Source: Owenia fusiformis (lineage: Eukaryota; Annelida; Polychaeta; Sabellida; Oweniidae). Taken from it: a DNA stretch of 64,000 nucleotides. The notes beneath the pieces were generated by a model, which saw only the letters and a list, made by a program, of their open reading frames with translations, ran no database searches and was not told the DNA's origin. How positions within the stretch are numbered: position 1 is the stretch's first letter; each line of letters opens with the position of its first letter. The DNA lies in contig CAIIXF020000002.1 in NCBI GenBank assembly GCA_903813345.2, positions 24,006,455-24,070,454 of the forward strand. The letters are read 5' to 3'. A program made the translations under genes and the position numbers. Shown piece after piece: positions 10,910 through 23,600 of the stretch.

Positions 10910-13900
10910 ATGGCAGAATCAAAGTATGATCTGTTGCTTGTCAATACAAAGGCAGAAAAGAACATTCAACAGCAACCATGGTGAGTAATTGTGAATCAAT
11001 AAAATCAGGATTTTCCAGTTCCACCAGTGACCAGAGACATAAAAATGTTTTTTATGTCTCTGGTTCCACTGATTCGACTGTTTGGCTACTTGGCTAGCCT
11101 ACCTTTCATTGAAAAATGAAATTGGCTGACTCCAAATTGAAATGAAATCATTGGCTTTCTCGTGGTAATAGTTTGATAGTTTTGTATGAGTGAATGCACT
11201 TCTCTTAATCGAAACTAAGTTCTTCGCCAGCTAAAATGTCACTCGACTTTTTTGCAAAAAACCTTCCAAAAAGTAACAGTCGCATTAATTCACATTGTCG
11301 TACTTACAAAATGATCCACCGCCTAACTTATGCACCATCGAACTCGGTAATATTGTACACGTAACTGTTAATTACTGTATATTCCCATAGAAAACTGGGC
11401 TTGCTTTTCAACATTTCAAGCGAAAATTCTCTACGGAGCTTTTGTTTTTCTGACGTAATTTCTTCTAAGAAATCGGTGACGTGATAGGTTCAGTTCATCT
11501 TATTTCGAAAGGGGTGTCATCTATTTAGAATATTTATTTTCATCTTGTCCAGTCCTATATACAACCTGCCCTTATCTTTTTCGCTTGTAAAACCGCGTAG
11601 TAATGTTGAAATTATGGAATTATGGAATAGATTCTCTGAGAGTGGCGACATGTCTGCATCTCTACCATCTTGCGTTTGACACCCCTCGTTTTGGGCGAGT
11701 CCAAGTAAACCGCATATCCATTTTCTTGAGAAAGTGCTTGCTGGGACATAAATGTATGTAGGACATCTACAGTGTAGCTCCGGTATCATACATGTAGATG
11801 ATCACCCATAGAAATTGAAATTATAAGGAATCTTAGAGGATTTTAGTTTTATAGTGGCAGATCAGTAATTTTAAATTAACATTTATATTTAACACATAAA
11901 CAGCAATCCAGTGGAAATCTTTTTTTATTTGCAGGTATAAAGAAAGGATTAAAACTAATTACATCAAATCAAAGAAACCTACCGATGTATCAAAAATGCT
12001 TGTTGGAAAAAACTGGACATTTATAAAAGATGGACTTGATGATTTTCGAGACGGATTACCACCTAGTGCAAGCGATGGCATTATTATAAAGGTAGGGGCA
12101 CAAGATAAATCTCCAATTTCAAACTGATTAAAACGATGAGATGGTTTACTCTAAACATGCAACTAATCCCTAAACCATCATTTATCTCACCTACAACATG
12201 TACATTCCTTCGTAAAATTTACATACATGTACTTTTCTGTTCATTCCAGCCCAACAAAGGCCCATCGCCAAACATACAAGGTAGCAGTGACAGTATGTCT
12301 CAAGTGAAAGAACCTGTTATGAGGAAAAGATTTGATAAACATGAGATCTGTTACTCTAGAGTTACTCCCCTTCAACTTCAGAGACGTGATCATATAGATG
12401 AAATAGAGTATGGTCTTACCCAGCATCCTCTAGCCCTATACCCACATTTAGAAGAGTGCATGCCACCAGATGTAAGTACATTTTCAATGCTTACTTAGGG
12501 TCCCTCATATAATATTCATTTGAAACAAACCCACCGAGGTGGAGTGACTTTTTCACATCAGCCCTTAGCGTAGGATTTGTTCTATGTTTCAAATAAACTA
12601 GATGTCCCATTTTTCTGCATCACCATGTAGAACTAGATGTACTCATAGGACTGTTTCAATAAATATATGGTGACATCATAAAGGTATCATTGTCATAGAA
12701 ATATATAATAAGATTAGATTGAGGCTTACATCAGGAAGTGATAAGACATCAAAAGTAGGATACACTTTTTAATAAAAATAGTATTCCATTCTTTAAAGTA
12801 AAAACAACAAAAAATTATTGGCAGTTATTTTGAAAACCAATGATGTAAATATCTAAACTCTACATCCAACTGCCAATGGTAAATATGACTTGAAATATAT
12901 CTCAAACTATGAAAATTAACTCAATCTGAATTTGAGAAAAAATGTGATTTATATTTTTTGTGTTCATCTAGGTGTTTGAAGATGTAGTTGACATACTTGA
13001 CCCTGAGATGAACCTTGCATCAGATGGGGAAGAATCACTAGAAGATTTAGAAAGTGAAATAAGTTCAGGATCATCAACTCCAAGTAAATTATCACAAAAA
13101 ATGGACAAAGAAACCACAGAGTAAGTGCATTCACTACCCTGTCCAGTTAGCTATCCACAGTCCCCTCTGACTACTCAAAGTAAATTAAAAATTTGATGAT
13201 TGATCTTAATTATCTTAAATCTCAGATGTAGATTTCATTCACAGAAGTTAAAGTGTATGATGAATATCATCTACTTACAGAATATATAGGCAGAAAATTT
13301 AGTGAAGTGTATTTTCTCACTTCATATTCTGCATGTGTGCTAATATGTATGACAAATGTACAATTGTATCAACAATACATTTTCTTTCCTGGAAACTTTT
13401 CAGAGAGGATACTGGGCGAATTAGGAATCCTTACAAATGGCTACCGCGGAAAGAAGAAAAAGACAAAAAAGAAAAAAAGAAAGTTTTAGAAAAACGTTCC
13501 AATTCTCCATCACAAGATGAACATATAAAAACTGTAACAAAAGACTTTTGCGACTGGGTCGCTAGTTTGGGGGGTGATAGCAATAACATTGAAGAAAGCA
13601 CAATAACAAGTTTATTTGCTAGTGGATATGAGACTAAACCAGCATTATCAGTGCCGATCCACGTTGTTGAATTAACGAATGTCCCTCCAGAATTAAGAAT
13701 GTCGGCAGTCGTACCACAACAACAACAACAAGCTAAAAGTATTCCTACTCAAGAAGAAAAGAAAGAAGATTGGGTATGTCAAAAATTAATCTTTGTTGCT
13801 ATAAAGTTAAGAATGAATTAAGAATGATACTTCAATATTTCATGTGATAACATAATTATCATTGATTTTTATTAGTGTATTAAACATAGAAATAAGGCTG

Positions 13901-15374
13901 AAAAAATGAAGTATAAGAAATATAGGTCTCTATATATCGTTTTCTTTGTCATATTGTAGACTGTCAATCATTGGAATTAAAATATTTTTATTACAATGTT
14001 TTTGTTTTTTGATATCCAGACTCACTCAGGAAACTATGTACCAAGTTGGGCAAAGTTTAAATATGGAGCATGGTATCTGCAACCCAAGACTTGGAAGAAA
14101 CGGGAAGCAGATGAACCCCTTCAAGACCCCAAAGAACTTAAAAATCAACAGGTTTCTGAGGCGAAGACAAAGAGTTTGGCTCTGGTAAGTGTGATTAACT
14201 GCAAATTGGATTAATTTGGCAATAAATTATTTTGCATTTTCACTATTTTACGAATGTCAGTAACTATTGCATGGTAGATATGATGAGATTACATTGCAAA
14301 CCTTATTTTATCAGAGTTCAAACACTTCAATTTCTGTTGATTGGTCTCGCATCAAGTCCCCATCCTGTATTCATTTTGTATTCTTTGTTAGATATGTAAT
14401 AGATATTTGGTGGGTGAGACCAGTGAATCTATGCAAGACTATAATATTTGTAATGATTCAATGCAAAATAAAACAATGTTCATTAGGAATTTTTTTATTC
14501 GGAAGAATTGAGATATTTCTGCATCTTGATCTTTTATAGTTTCTCTTAATGCTTTACTTGTGGTTGGACGAACTCATTGTAAAGTAATGACAGTATTGCT
14601 CAGTTTTTTTAACCAGTCTACTTCGGAAAATTCTAGGTTTGATAAGCTCTGCAGGTTGAGCCAAAAAGGTAACCCAAGCAAATCATGATAACTTAGTCAT
14701 CCAGTAGTTTCAAGTCATATTTGGCACACTTGAACATTTTTTGGCCCACCCTGTATGAAGGGCATTACCCTTAAATTAGGCTCTAAATATTAATTTACAT
14801 TTATGCTTTTGTTAACAGGATAGTGAGCTGGCACCCATGCATGGAGCCAAGTCCTTTATGGAGTTTATAAGTAAGAAAAATACAAGGAGACCTGAGGTAA
14901 ATATCTATTTTTTTATAACAATAACTAAATCATTTACTATGCATCTCATCATTTTTGCAACATTTTCAAGGTCCAAAATTTTTCATTCATCTCAAAAATT
15001 TTACCTCATCTGATCGGTGAATGTAGATTGTATCAGATATCTAGCTTTTGCCAAGGGGTTTCACTTTTCAAAAAATTCCAGGGGGCTCCCATTTAACAAC
15101 TTTGGCCTAACATCACTTGAAAAATGCTCATAATGGTGAAAAACTGCATGATTTTGAAAGTAATTTTGCTAAGGGCATGTCACCTGTGTATCATATTTGC
15201 ACACTCAAAATGAACCATCTCATAAATTTCTCATAATTTCTATTTCAGTTTCTTGAACGTGTAAAAGACTTCCAGGAAAAAGCTGCGAAAGAGGAACAAG
15301 AAAGACTGGAAGCAGAACAAGCCAAACTGAAGAAATTGAACATTAGAAAAACTGGTGATACTAAAAAAGAGTAG
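10910..15374 (+). CDS. FAM47E: FAM47E-like protein, 8 coding exons, 445 aa
   Basis: FAM47E is reported as a chromatin-associated partner that stabilises the arginine methyltransferase PRMT5; the invertebrate role is unknown. Exons read in phase: 10910-10980, 11935-12091, 12250-12471, 12972-13120, 13404-13773, 14020-14184, 14819-14896, 15249-15374 (1338 nt, stop TAG). Family hallmarks in order: W-x-F then GLDDFRDGLPP, LTQHPLALYPHLEECMPPD, VVDILDPEM, YETKPAL then VVELTNVPPELRMS, and WAKFKYGAWYLQPKTWKKR followed by DEPLQDP. Other features are an acidic serine-rich stretch, a lysine-rich stretch (KEEKDKKEKKK), a PQQQQQA run, and a coiled-coil-prone C-terminus (EEQERLEAEQAKLKKL). The ATG is preceded by taatttaca and begins MAESKYDLL. 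Complete, head-to-head with PGM2 and convergent with KLHL5. Orthology rests on motif order, seen directly; function comes from the vertebrate literature. Confidence 0.93.
11031..11063. repeat. Perfect hairpin, 15-bp arms, 3-nt loop
   Basis: CCAGAGACATAAAAA and its exact reverse complement are separated by TGT, just inside intron 1 of the FAM47E-like gene and about 50 nt after its donor site. The outer bases (cagtga / ccactg) add imperfect pairing. It could be a foldback remnant; no miRNA-like conservation can be judged here. Confidence 0.6.
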
Positions 15375-15762
15375 AATCTCAAGATGGTCAGTGTTAAATG
15401 ATTAAACGTAAAAGGCGAGGAAAATATGATAATCTAAGAAGGAATTTATGATAATAAGGATCAAATGAACATTTCCATCTGTATAGAAAGAAAGCGAAAT
15501 CATGAAACTTTATATGAGTGACTGAGAAAGAGTAAAATTATGTTTCTCTTAAATCTCATTTATAACTAACAATCACTTTTAATATAAATCGAACATATCA
15601 ACATTTTAGTATTTTACTTCAATTTTCTCACATGATTGATTGACACCAATTGTCCCTTTTGTCGGTCAAAAAAAACTTTTTTATCACAATCCAAAAAGGC
15701 AATAATTGAATATGAATAATGGTGATATTATTGTTATAATTATTGTACAAATGTACATTTTG

Positions 15763-15768
15763 AATAAA
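15763..15768 (+). terminator. Polyadenylation signal of the FAM47E-like gene
   Basis: AATAAA about 390 nt after the TAG, within an AT-rich tail (tgaataaaataaac). A second aaaataaag lies near 15849. Either would suit the gene; position is the only evidence. Confidence 0.5.
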
Positions 15769-15789
15769 ATAAACTATATTTTTGTAATA

Positions 15790-18700
15790 TAAAATGTTCC
15801 CGTTTTGTTGAAGTATACTTTTGGCTCTGAACTGAGCTACATTTGGAAAAAATAAAGTTATTTCTATATCTCACAAGTAATTTTGTAAAAAGATCAAAGA
15901 TTGGTTCATTTAACTTTATCTCATTGGCAGGTCCATAGCCAGGGTGATTTCAGAGGGAGCAAGCACCCCCCCCCCTTTGTCCAAAAATTCTTTCAAAATC
16001 ATGTAGTTTTCAACATTCTGAGCACTTTTCAAGTGTTATTGGCCCAAAGTTGTCAAATGAGAACCCCCTGGAATTTTATGAAAAGTAAACCCCCTTGGTA
16101 AAAGCTGGCTAGGGGCCTGAATGTTTAATTTTCTTGTTTATGCTCAAATTCGATGAAAAATACACAGCAGTGAAAAAACTAATTAGAGGGGGGAGGGGGC
16201 GCTCAAAATATAACAAACCAAAATAAAGATAATACAGATAATAAATACAATACATACATATTTTGTTAAATATACAAAATTATATTTCATTGTCTCATTT
16301 ATAATTACATACAATTTGTAGACAAATACTATTGTCTTAAATAAAAATCAATGAATTTCAAAATGGCATATACAGACATACCAAGTGTGGAATTTTTATT
16401 ACACTTCTGTACAAAAGTTTGGTAACCAGAAGTCCCTTTTTGACCATGAGTTAAAAATTCTGATTGGTGATTTTAAAAAATTCAGTCATGAATTACAGAT
16501 CTAATGTAATGAGAAATTAATATTCAGAAAAAACTTGATTTTTTCTGGGACTTTGGGTTGCCAAATAATTATACATGTTGTAGTGTAGTTAATTTGAAAC
16601 GAAAATGGAACATCCATAGCTGATCAACAAATCAATAAGTATAAGAGAACAAATATATTTTATCTTACATGACAAACTTCCCAAATTGTGATGAAATGTT
16701 AACTAAATTTCTACAAAATGCAATGGTACATTTATATGTAATGGTAAAATTAGGCTTAAGTGATGAAGTTCTACATTTAGCTTCCTTTACTGAAAATGCT
16801 CATGTTTATATACTGTATATGTTCCTTAAAACAGAAAGTAGTTATTACATTTTATAATAGAGCTTGTAACTAGTTCTACTGACTTCATGGCAAGAATGAA
16901 TATCATAAAATATTTAAATGACTTGTTCATACTACTGTACAGTATAAATGCGACTAAATCTATGCTACAGAACATTATAAATTACAACCAGAAAGTTCCA
17001 GCGATGGATGAGTCCATATATGGATTTAAAGGCGCCAAATACTGCCTCAATACAGAGTACCAGGCCCCATTGTAACATGAGTTTGCTTGAGGTGTCATTA
17101 TAAGTAAAGCTAGAGGCTACATGTATATGCAACTGATATGAGGCCACTCATGGAGCTGAGATACTTTGAATCAGGAATCCCATTTATACATAACATATAT
17201 TTACACTTGTGGAAAAGAACCAAAAATTATGTATTTCCCTTGTAGGTGTAACCCAAAATCTAAATGAATTATCTATAACTTTTGACTATTGAACACAATT
17301 CCTTATAGGCAGACATACAAATTACATCCCCATTTTTAACTATTTTACAAATACATCCCTATTTGATGGAATCTCTTGTAGTCTCTCTTGGTACACTCTA
17401 AAATGCTACTTGGTCTTACTCTTTATTTTTCTTGAAGACTGAAGTATCTGATATTCCTACATCTACAAATTAATAACCTAGAGCAGGGTTTGAAATGCAC
17501 AACTGTTTGCCAATGGTATTTCACTCTTCAGGCAGCATTCAGTCAGGGGGGAGGGTGCGGTAGCAAAAAAAATTCAGTTTTCAGTCAGGGGGTTGCAATT
17601 GTGGAATAAACAACCCAAAAAGAAGATTTATTTGAATTTTTCAAATAAAAAGCATTTTAAAGCTCTTTTCTTCTTCTTTCTCCTTTTTTTATTTTAATTG
17701 GTTATGGGGGGGGGGGGGTTGCGAGCACCCATCACCCCCCGCCGAAGAGGCTATTTTGACATGTCCTAGTCAGTATGAATGAAAAGTGAATTTTTCACCA
17801 AGATAAGAAAAATCCTAGTAAAAAGAATGGTTGATATGTAATTGCTCTTTGGACTCTGATGTTAAGCATGACCCCAATGCCAGAAAATGACGCACCTATG
17901 CTACAGTCATATTACATCATTCTCAAATACCTAACTAGTCATCAGTAAATGTACAAAAATAACTCTTTTGAGTCAAACCCGCAGTAATATTTCATGTTCA
18001 TAAAGTACATACAATGTACAGATGTCATTTCGTAAAATACATACAATAAACAAATGTCATTTCATATGATTCACAAGTCATCATATTTTAAAATAAAAAT
18101 AAAAAATGCTTGTTTTTGGCAGTGAAGAAATGATGTACACAAAGACATACTTCTCTACTTCTTCATAGTTCTAATTTCATTTTGTGTTAATAAGACTATA
18201 TTTCCAATTTCTAAATTATGTTTTACATTTGTATTATTGTCTCAAATCAATAAATGAATAAGGAGCGCTATATAAAGTTGTACTCATTTAGTGGAGTGAG
18301 ACCTTACATGAATCAATTGCAATATGTAGCGACTTGCTTAATCTTACATTTAGCCTCTGGACCCCCCCCCAACTTGTAGGGGATGTTTGTCGTTTGAGAA
18401 AGGAGGGGGGGGGGTACAAATGAAGGTTTGCTAAATCCTCGTCATGTATGGATGTAGGCCTATGGGAATACCAATCCCCACCATGTACGGCCAAATCCCA
18501 TCATGACATGTGAATTCCCTTTCATGTATGGGAATCTCCTTTCATGACTTAAATACATCGATGATTACGTTTAAAGCTTTTTAAAGCGACTAAAATACAA
18601 CATTAAAACTTACAAAAGATTGTCTCGGCATGAATGACAGCAGAGTTGGAATTAATTAAAATCTATATATCAGGGTTTGACCTGTGTAAAAATGAATTAA

Positions 18701-19732
18701 TTGACGCATTTCTACATTGGGAGAATTTATTCATCCATGAGGAGTGAAATGCATCTAAAGTAGCTGTCACATTAGCCATGTAGGCTCACCATTCACCATC
18801 ATGTGGCTAATTTAGGGCATAAATTTTTTGATTAATTTTTGTATTTGGTGTGATGAGGGATAACTCGCGGTAAAAACAATTTTTTGCCCACTCTGTATTC
18901 ATGTCGTTCTCCATCTGCCCCAAAGTATTCACATTGTGGCGAATGGTGAGCCTGCACGGCCTAAAGTGACACCTCCATAGTCCATAAAGGACAGATTTGG
19001 ACTGGTCTGACAAAAATACAAGCGTGTATTACCAAATAGTACAAGTACTAAAAATGGTACTAAAAAGTGTTTGCACAACAGCTAAATGTAACTAAATCTC
19101 CCAAATAATTATGTACACAAATTAAATTAAATCAAATATAAGTAAATATAATATATTGATATGATTTCCTCAATTGAAAACTACTGTTCATTTTAGTTTC
19201 TCTGTATCCTTAAGTTATTTGATCTAAGCATAGGCCCAGGAACATGTATAATTAATGCAAAATCAAAGTTTGTCCAATCGGAATCTCTGAGTCCACTATA
19301 CATGCTCCTGGGCCTATGGATGTACATGTAAGGCTGTAGTAGTTAAATTCTTTGCTTAGTATTATTTTGATTTGCAGAATAATGAGCATTGTACTGCAAA
19401 GTACAAGAATTGTTTTTTTCCATAAATGCTACATTGGCCTTACTATAGTAGTTTGTAATCATTTGTTTGCTAGATTTCGAGAAAGTTGCATAATCATTTT
19501 ATATTTTCACACTGTGTCGAAGAAAATACACTCAAAAGGACCAGTTATAAATGCGAAGTGGCTAAAAGTGTTACAACATGAGCTCTGCAAACATTTTCAA
19601 AATAAATTCCAGATTGTTTTTATGAGACATACACAGACTTCACGAGGAGAATTCTAATTTCACTTCAGTTCCTTTCATAGAAATTAAGAGTTACAGTAAA
19701 TTATTACAGGTTCAGAAATTGCAAATGAATAT
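15790..19732. other. Convergent intergenic region and KLHL5 3' UTR, no gene seen
   Basis: AT-rich DNA between the FAM47E-like stop and the last KLHL5 reading frame. It has homopolymer C/G runs (near 15966, 17706, 18362 and 18402) and a degenerate repeat at about 15925-16115. That repeat shares ggcccaaagttgtcaaatg, accccctgga and ggctaggggcctg words with 15050-15180, 47417-47520 and 63290-63430. The short open frames match nothing and have no splice context. The KLHL5 poly(A) site must lie somewhere here, but I cannot pick it. Confidence 0.6.
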
Positions 19733-20683
19733 CTAAAAGTCACCAAGATTTTGAAGGTGACTATCATCTTTTGAAACCTTTGATGTTTTTCTATGACGTT
19801 GTCTTGGCAATGTGCTACTTTGTGACGCCCCTGATGATTGTTGATGGGGTTGGTCATGAGATCTTTGTGGTGTGTCCTGATATCTTACAAGATGAGGTGA
19901 AGACTGTGGTGACGCATTTGCACTAGCGCCACCTGGTGGTGTTGAACTTGAACTAGAAGATCGTGGGCTTCCGGACAAATTAGGCGACCCTGATTGGCTA
20001 TTTGATTGGGATCCACGTCGGCTTGAACCAGCAGCCGGTTGCATGTGTGGACTCCGAGGAGACTTCGGCGATCCAGATAACTTTTGAACCTGCAAAGTTT
20101 TCTGTGGTGAAATCTGGCCACTTTGCTTAGAATGAGTATGACTCGATCCTTTTCTCATCATTTTAGGATCAAAAACAATTTTTGGCCTCACTGATTGGTC
20201 CGTCCATTTACTAGGACTGGTGCTGCCACCTTCAGTGATTCGTTGAGCGCTTTGAGCTATGCGCTCGACATTGTCACTACTAAAACTACTAAGCGCGTAA
20301 CCCTGAGTTGTTGAGATATCTTCATATATTGGTGGCGACTTATGTCCTGTTTTGGGGCTACCAGTACCTTGGCATGTTGCATTACCACTGGCTTGACTGA
20401 TAGCATGTACACTTTGCCTGTGCTTCATCTTAGGACTTACATGACTAACATTGTCATAATCTTCAGCAAATGTGGACGGGGCTTCCCCGGCCGGCACCTT
20501 CTCTCCAGGCGCTCCCTTTGATCCATTTTTCTGTGCTAGCCGAAATAATCCAGCAGGCATTGACAGATGGCGCCGCAAGGCATATGTTGCAGCTTCGGCT
20601 TGTTTTGTGTATTTCCGTAGGTAATCTTCGGATATGCGTGTACTTGGACTACGGGGAGGGGGAGAGGGGCGCTTGCGTTCTAG
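19733..20683 (-). CDS. KLHL5: Predicted readthrough extension of KLHL5 (316 codons)
   Basis: Directly after the KLHL5 TGA, the same frame stays open for 316 sense codons and ends at TAG (19733-19735). The first codons give LERKRPSPPPRSPSTRISED, then a helix-prone EDYLRKYTKQAEAATYALRR. Later come an acidic/aromatic patch (FAEDYDNVSH), YEDIST, SSDNVERIAQSAQRI, KIVFDPKMM, and a long serine/proline/glutamine-rich tail with SPK/SPR/SPH repeats ending NLGDF. Codon choice looks coding and much less AT-biased than its surroundings. The first in-frame ATG is well inside, and no separate promoter is seen. I read it as a C-terminal isoform made by stop-codon readthrough. An alternative splice joining it out of the Kelch exon is possible but was not found. 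Confidence 0.72.
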   Translation of the reverse strand, partial: LERKRPSPPPRSPSTRISEDYLRKYTKQAEAATYALRRHLSMPAGLFRLAQKNGSKGAPGEKVPAGEAPSTFAEDYDNVSHVSPKMKHRQSVHAISQASGNATCQGTGSPKTGHKSPPIYEDISTTQGYALSSFSSDNVERIAQSAQRITEGGSTSPSKWTDQSVRPKIVFDPKMMRKGSSHTHSKQSGQISPQKTLQVQKLSGSPKSPRSPHMQPAAGSSRRGSQSNSQSGSPNLSGSPRSSSSSSTPPGGASANASPQSSPHLVRYQDTPQRSHDQPHQQSSGASQSSTLPRQRHRKTSKVSKDDSHLQNLGDF

Positions 20684-20686
20684 TCA
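20680..20686 (-). promoter_or_regulatory. Leaky stop context TGA CTAG ending the KLHL5 Kelch domain
   Basis: The annotated-type stop is TGA (20684-20686) followed immediately by CTAG. UGA-CUA(G) is the established efficient readthrough context in animals, for example human OPRL1, OPRK1, AQP4 and MAPK10. The stop falls just after [12 protein letters not shown], where vertebrate KLHL1/4/5 proteins also end, so it is a genuine terminator of the short form and not a sequencing error inside the domain. Confidence 0.8.
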
Positions 20687-23600
20687 GGCACTCTTGACGT
20701 GTACCACACAGGCTCCGGCACGACCTGTGCGCAATGACGAGACCTGAAATGATAAACATGCAATGGAATGGTTATTTAGATTTCAGCAAAGATCTCATTC
20801 CCTTGATGTTGTATAGTTGTCAATGCCATGAATTCAAAATCTTTCTTAACAATCAACGCTCATTTTCATTCCTCAGATGACATACTACGATCCTTTTTCA
20901 ACATTAATGGCACCTTTCTTAAAAGTGATTTTGAGGATTTTCAGGAATAACGCTAACATAGCAATCATGTCCATCATTTGTCAAAAGGTCATTATAATTA
21001 TATTAATAATAAGAAATAATTTACCTTTGACCATTCATTTGACTGAGGGTCATAACATTCAACGTCACTAAGATACTGTTGACCATCATAACCACCAACA
21101 GCGTAAAGTTTATCCCCAAGGAGACAGACGGAGACAGCATCACGTGGAGAACTAATCGATGACACCAATGTCCAGGTATCTGTCTTTGGGTCATATCTAA
21201 AAATAAAGATTCCACGTTATGTATTAGTTCACAAAAGAGCTAGTGTAAATGGAGCTGGGTAGGTGATGGAAAATTGGGGTAGGCATAATCTTGAGCCCTA
21301 TCTTACTGTAAAATTGCATTCTATTTCAACTACGGTAAAACTTGACTTTGTGGAACACCTTCGGTACCTCAAAGTGTTCCACTTGAGGTGTTCCACATAT
21401 AGAGGTTCTAAACAATCAAGAGTGTCCACTTCATGTGTGTTTACTTTATTCTCTTCTGCTTCAACATTTTCCCTTATACTTCTTCTTAAAACATGACCAG
21501 TGACAAACTTGTGAATACACACCTTTCAACACAGTCGAATCTGCTGGATGTAGGATTAGAAGCTGGAGCATCGTGCCCACCAATGGCATACAGGAAACCA
21601 TTACAAGTGGCAACACCTACACCACCACGGCGACGTGTCATCAACGAACAGAGAGACCATTTGTTGGTATGTGGGTCGAAACATTCCACAGACCTTAGAC
21701 AAGAACTGCCATCTCTCCCACCAACAGCGTACAATCTGAAGTAAAAATGTAATCAAACTATCATGATGAAACAGTATTTCAATTCAGCCAAAAAAAACCA
21801 AAAATATTTTCAAATTACTTTTCTGTTGTTTTATTTGCTAGATGACAGTAAAATACAATAATTCTGTGACTTAAATTCCCAATAATGCCAAATACGAAAA
21901 ATAGTCGCAAAAAACTACAAGAAGTTGGTCAAATAGTTTATTGTACCTAACTAAACAAATAACTTTCATGATATTTTTGTATACAATTGTATTTGTCTCA
22001 ATTATCATCTAAAACTGCACAGAAACCCTGCAGAAAACTGGAATAGGTAATCAATGCATTTATATGAAAAATGTAAACAAACTTACTTATTTCCAAGGAC
22101 TGCTACACCCGCAGTGCTCCTGGCAGTGGACATGGGAGCAACATAGCTCCATTGCCTGGCCTGGGGGTCCCATCTCTCTACAGTATTGAGGTAGGACCAT
22201 CCATCGTGACCCCCTACAGCATACATAGGCCCCTCTAGTACACCCACCCCTAAAGTGAAAAAGTTTAGGTTTAGTTTCAATAAATGGCATAGTGTAGTGC
22301 TATGTATATTATATAACATTGCTGAGATGAATGATCTGATTTTTGGGATGGCATAAATCAATTAAAAATGTTGATTTTTGTCATGTGAAAATCTAATCAA
22401 TTTTCAATCCTGGAGGATCTGGGGGTTAAACCATAATTAAAAAATTACCTATTATTTTTCATGGCTTTCATTTAGATACTATCCCTAAAGGAAAAAAAAT
22501 TGTTAAAATCCCAAAATAGATGGCAATGTACCATTGGCCTTATTTTCTCAAAGTACTTCAAACATTTGCATATTTTGAAAGAATTCTATTCTTTGCTTTT
22601 TCCATCATTCATTTTGTACTAATTCGCCATTCATACAGAATAATGTTTTTTAATTCTTCCCTATACCTTAAGATTTAAAGTATTTACTGCATAAAATCAT
22701 GTTGGTTTTAAGTGCAACCAAACTAAAAATATAATTAATTACCTAAACCATGCCTATGGGTTGACATGGGCATCATCAGGGACCATTTCTTAGTGCTAGG
22801 ATCATAACACTCCACAGTATTCAGTGTTTTGAGACCATCCCTTCCTCCAACTACATATAGCCGATCCTCCAACACGGCAACACCAAACTGTAGACGACGT
22901 CCACTCATGTTTGCAACCTGGTTCCAGGTGTTTGTTCTGAGGTCGTATTTTTCAATACTGGTAGCACCTGAAATACAGAAATAATAATATTAAATATTCC
23001 AATGTGAGGTACTTTTCACTTAATTTATAGTTGACTTTCATCAAAATTGACTTGGAACCTGTCAGTCTTGTCCCATAGTCTGTCTCTTGTCCCATAGTCA
23101 GACTTGTCCAAAAGTTTGTTTATCCCCATAGCTGGCCTTATTCAAAACAATTATTCTGATAACATACCTTCAGTGTTTCCCTTAGTGCAGTCCATACCCC
23201 CTACAGCGTACAACACGCCCACTGTAGACTTGCGGGGCTTGGTCCTTGGACTTTGGAGGGAGAGGCGTCTCTCTGGTAGAAGGTGATACTTCAACGCCTC
23301 CATGATTAGTGACTGACATTCACTGTCATCCTTGAACAATGGGTTTGTCTCCACTTTATCAGCAATAAACTGAAAGTGAATTTCAAAACATAACCATACA
23401 GTGTAAAATGATTATTATTGAATTGCAAATGTTTTTCAATGTTCAATGGCAATACAAATGGAAACGTTTTGAAATGGAAATGTTTTGCGATACAAGTGAA
23501 TGAAGAATATGATATGAAGTGCAACTTCATCTTTGATCTCATATTTATTCAGAATTTTTGTAAATATTATACTAAACATTGAACATTTGCTACTTCTGCT

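Noticed and set aside
20684-20686. The KLHL5 TGA as a sequencing error or assembly frameshift
   Set aside because: The stop lies at the conserved end of the Kelch domain, in the specific CTAG context, and the frame is the same on both sides, so it is better explained as a true leaky stop.
20680-20686. Selenocysteine at the KLHL5 TGA
   Set aside because: Kelch-like proteins have no known selenocysteine site, no redox motif surrounds the codon, and CTAG is a readthrough signature.
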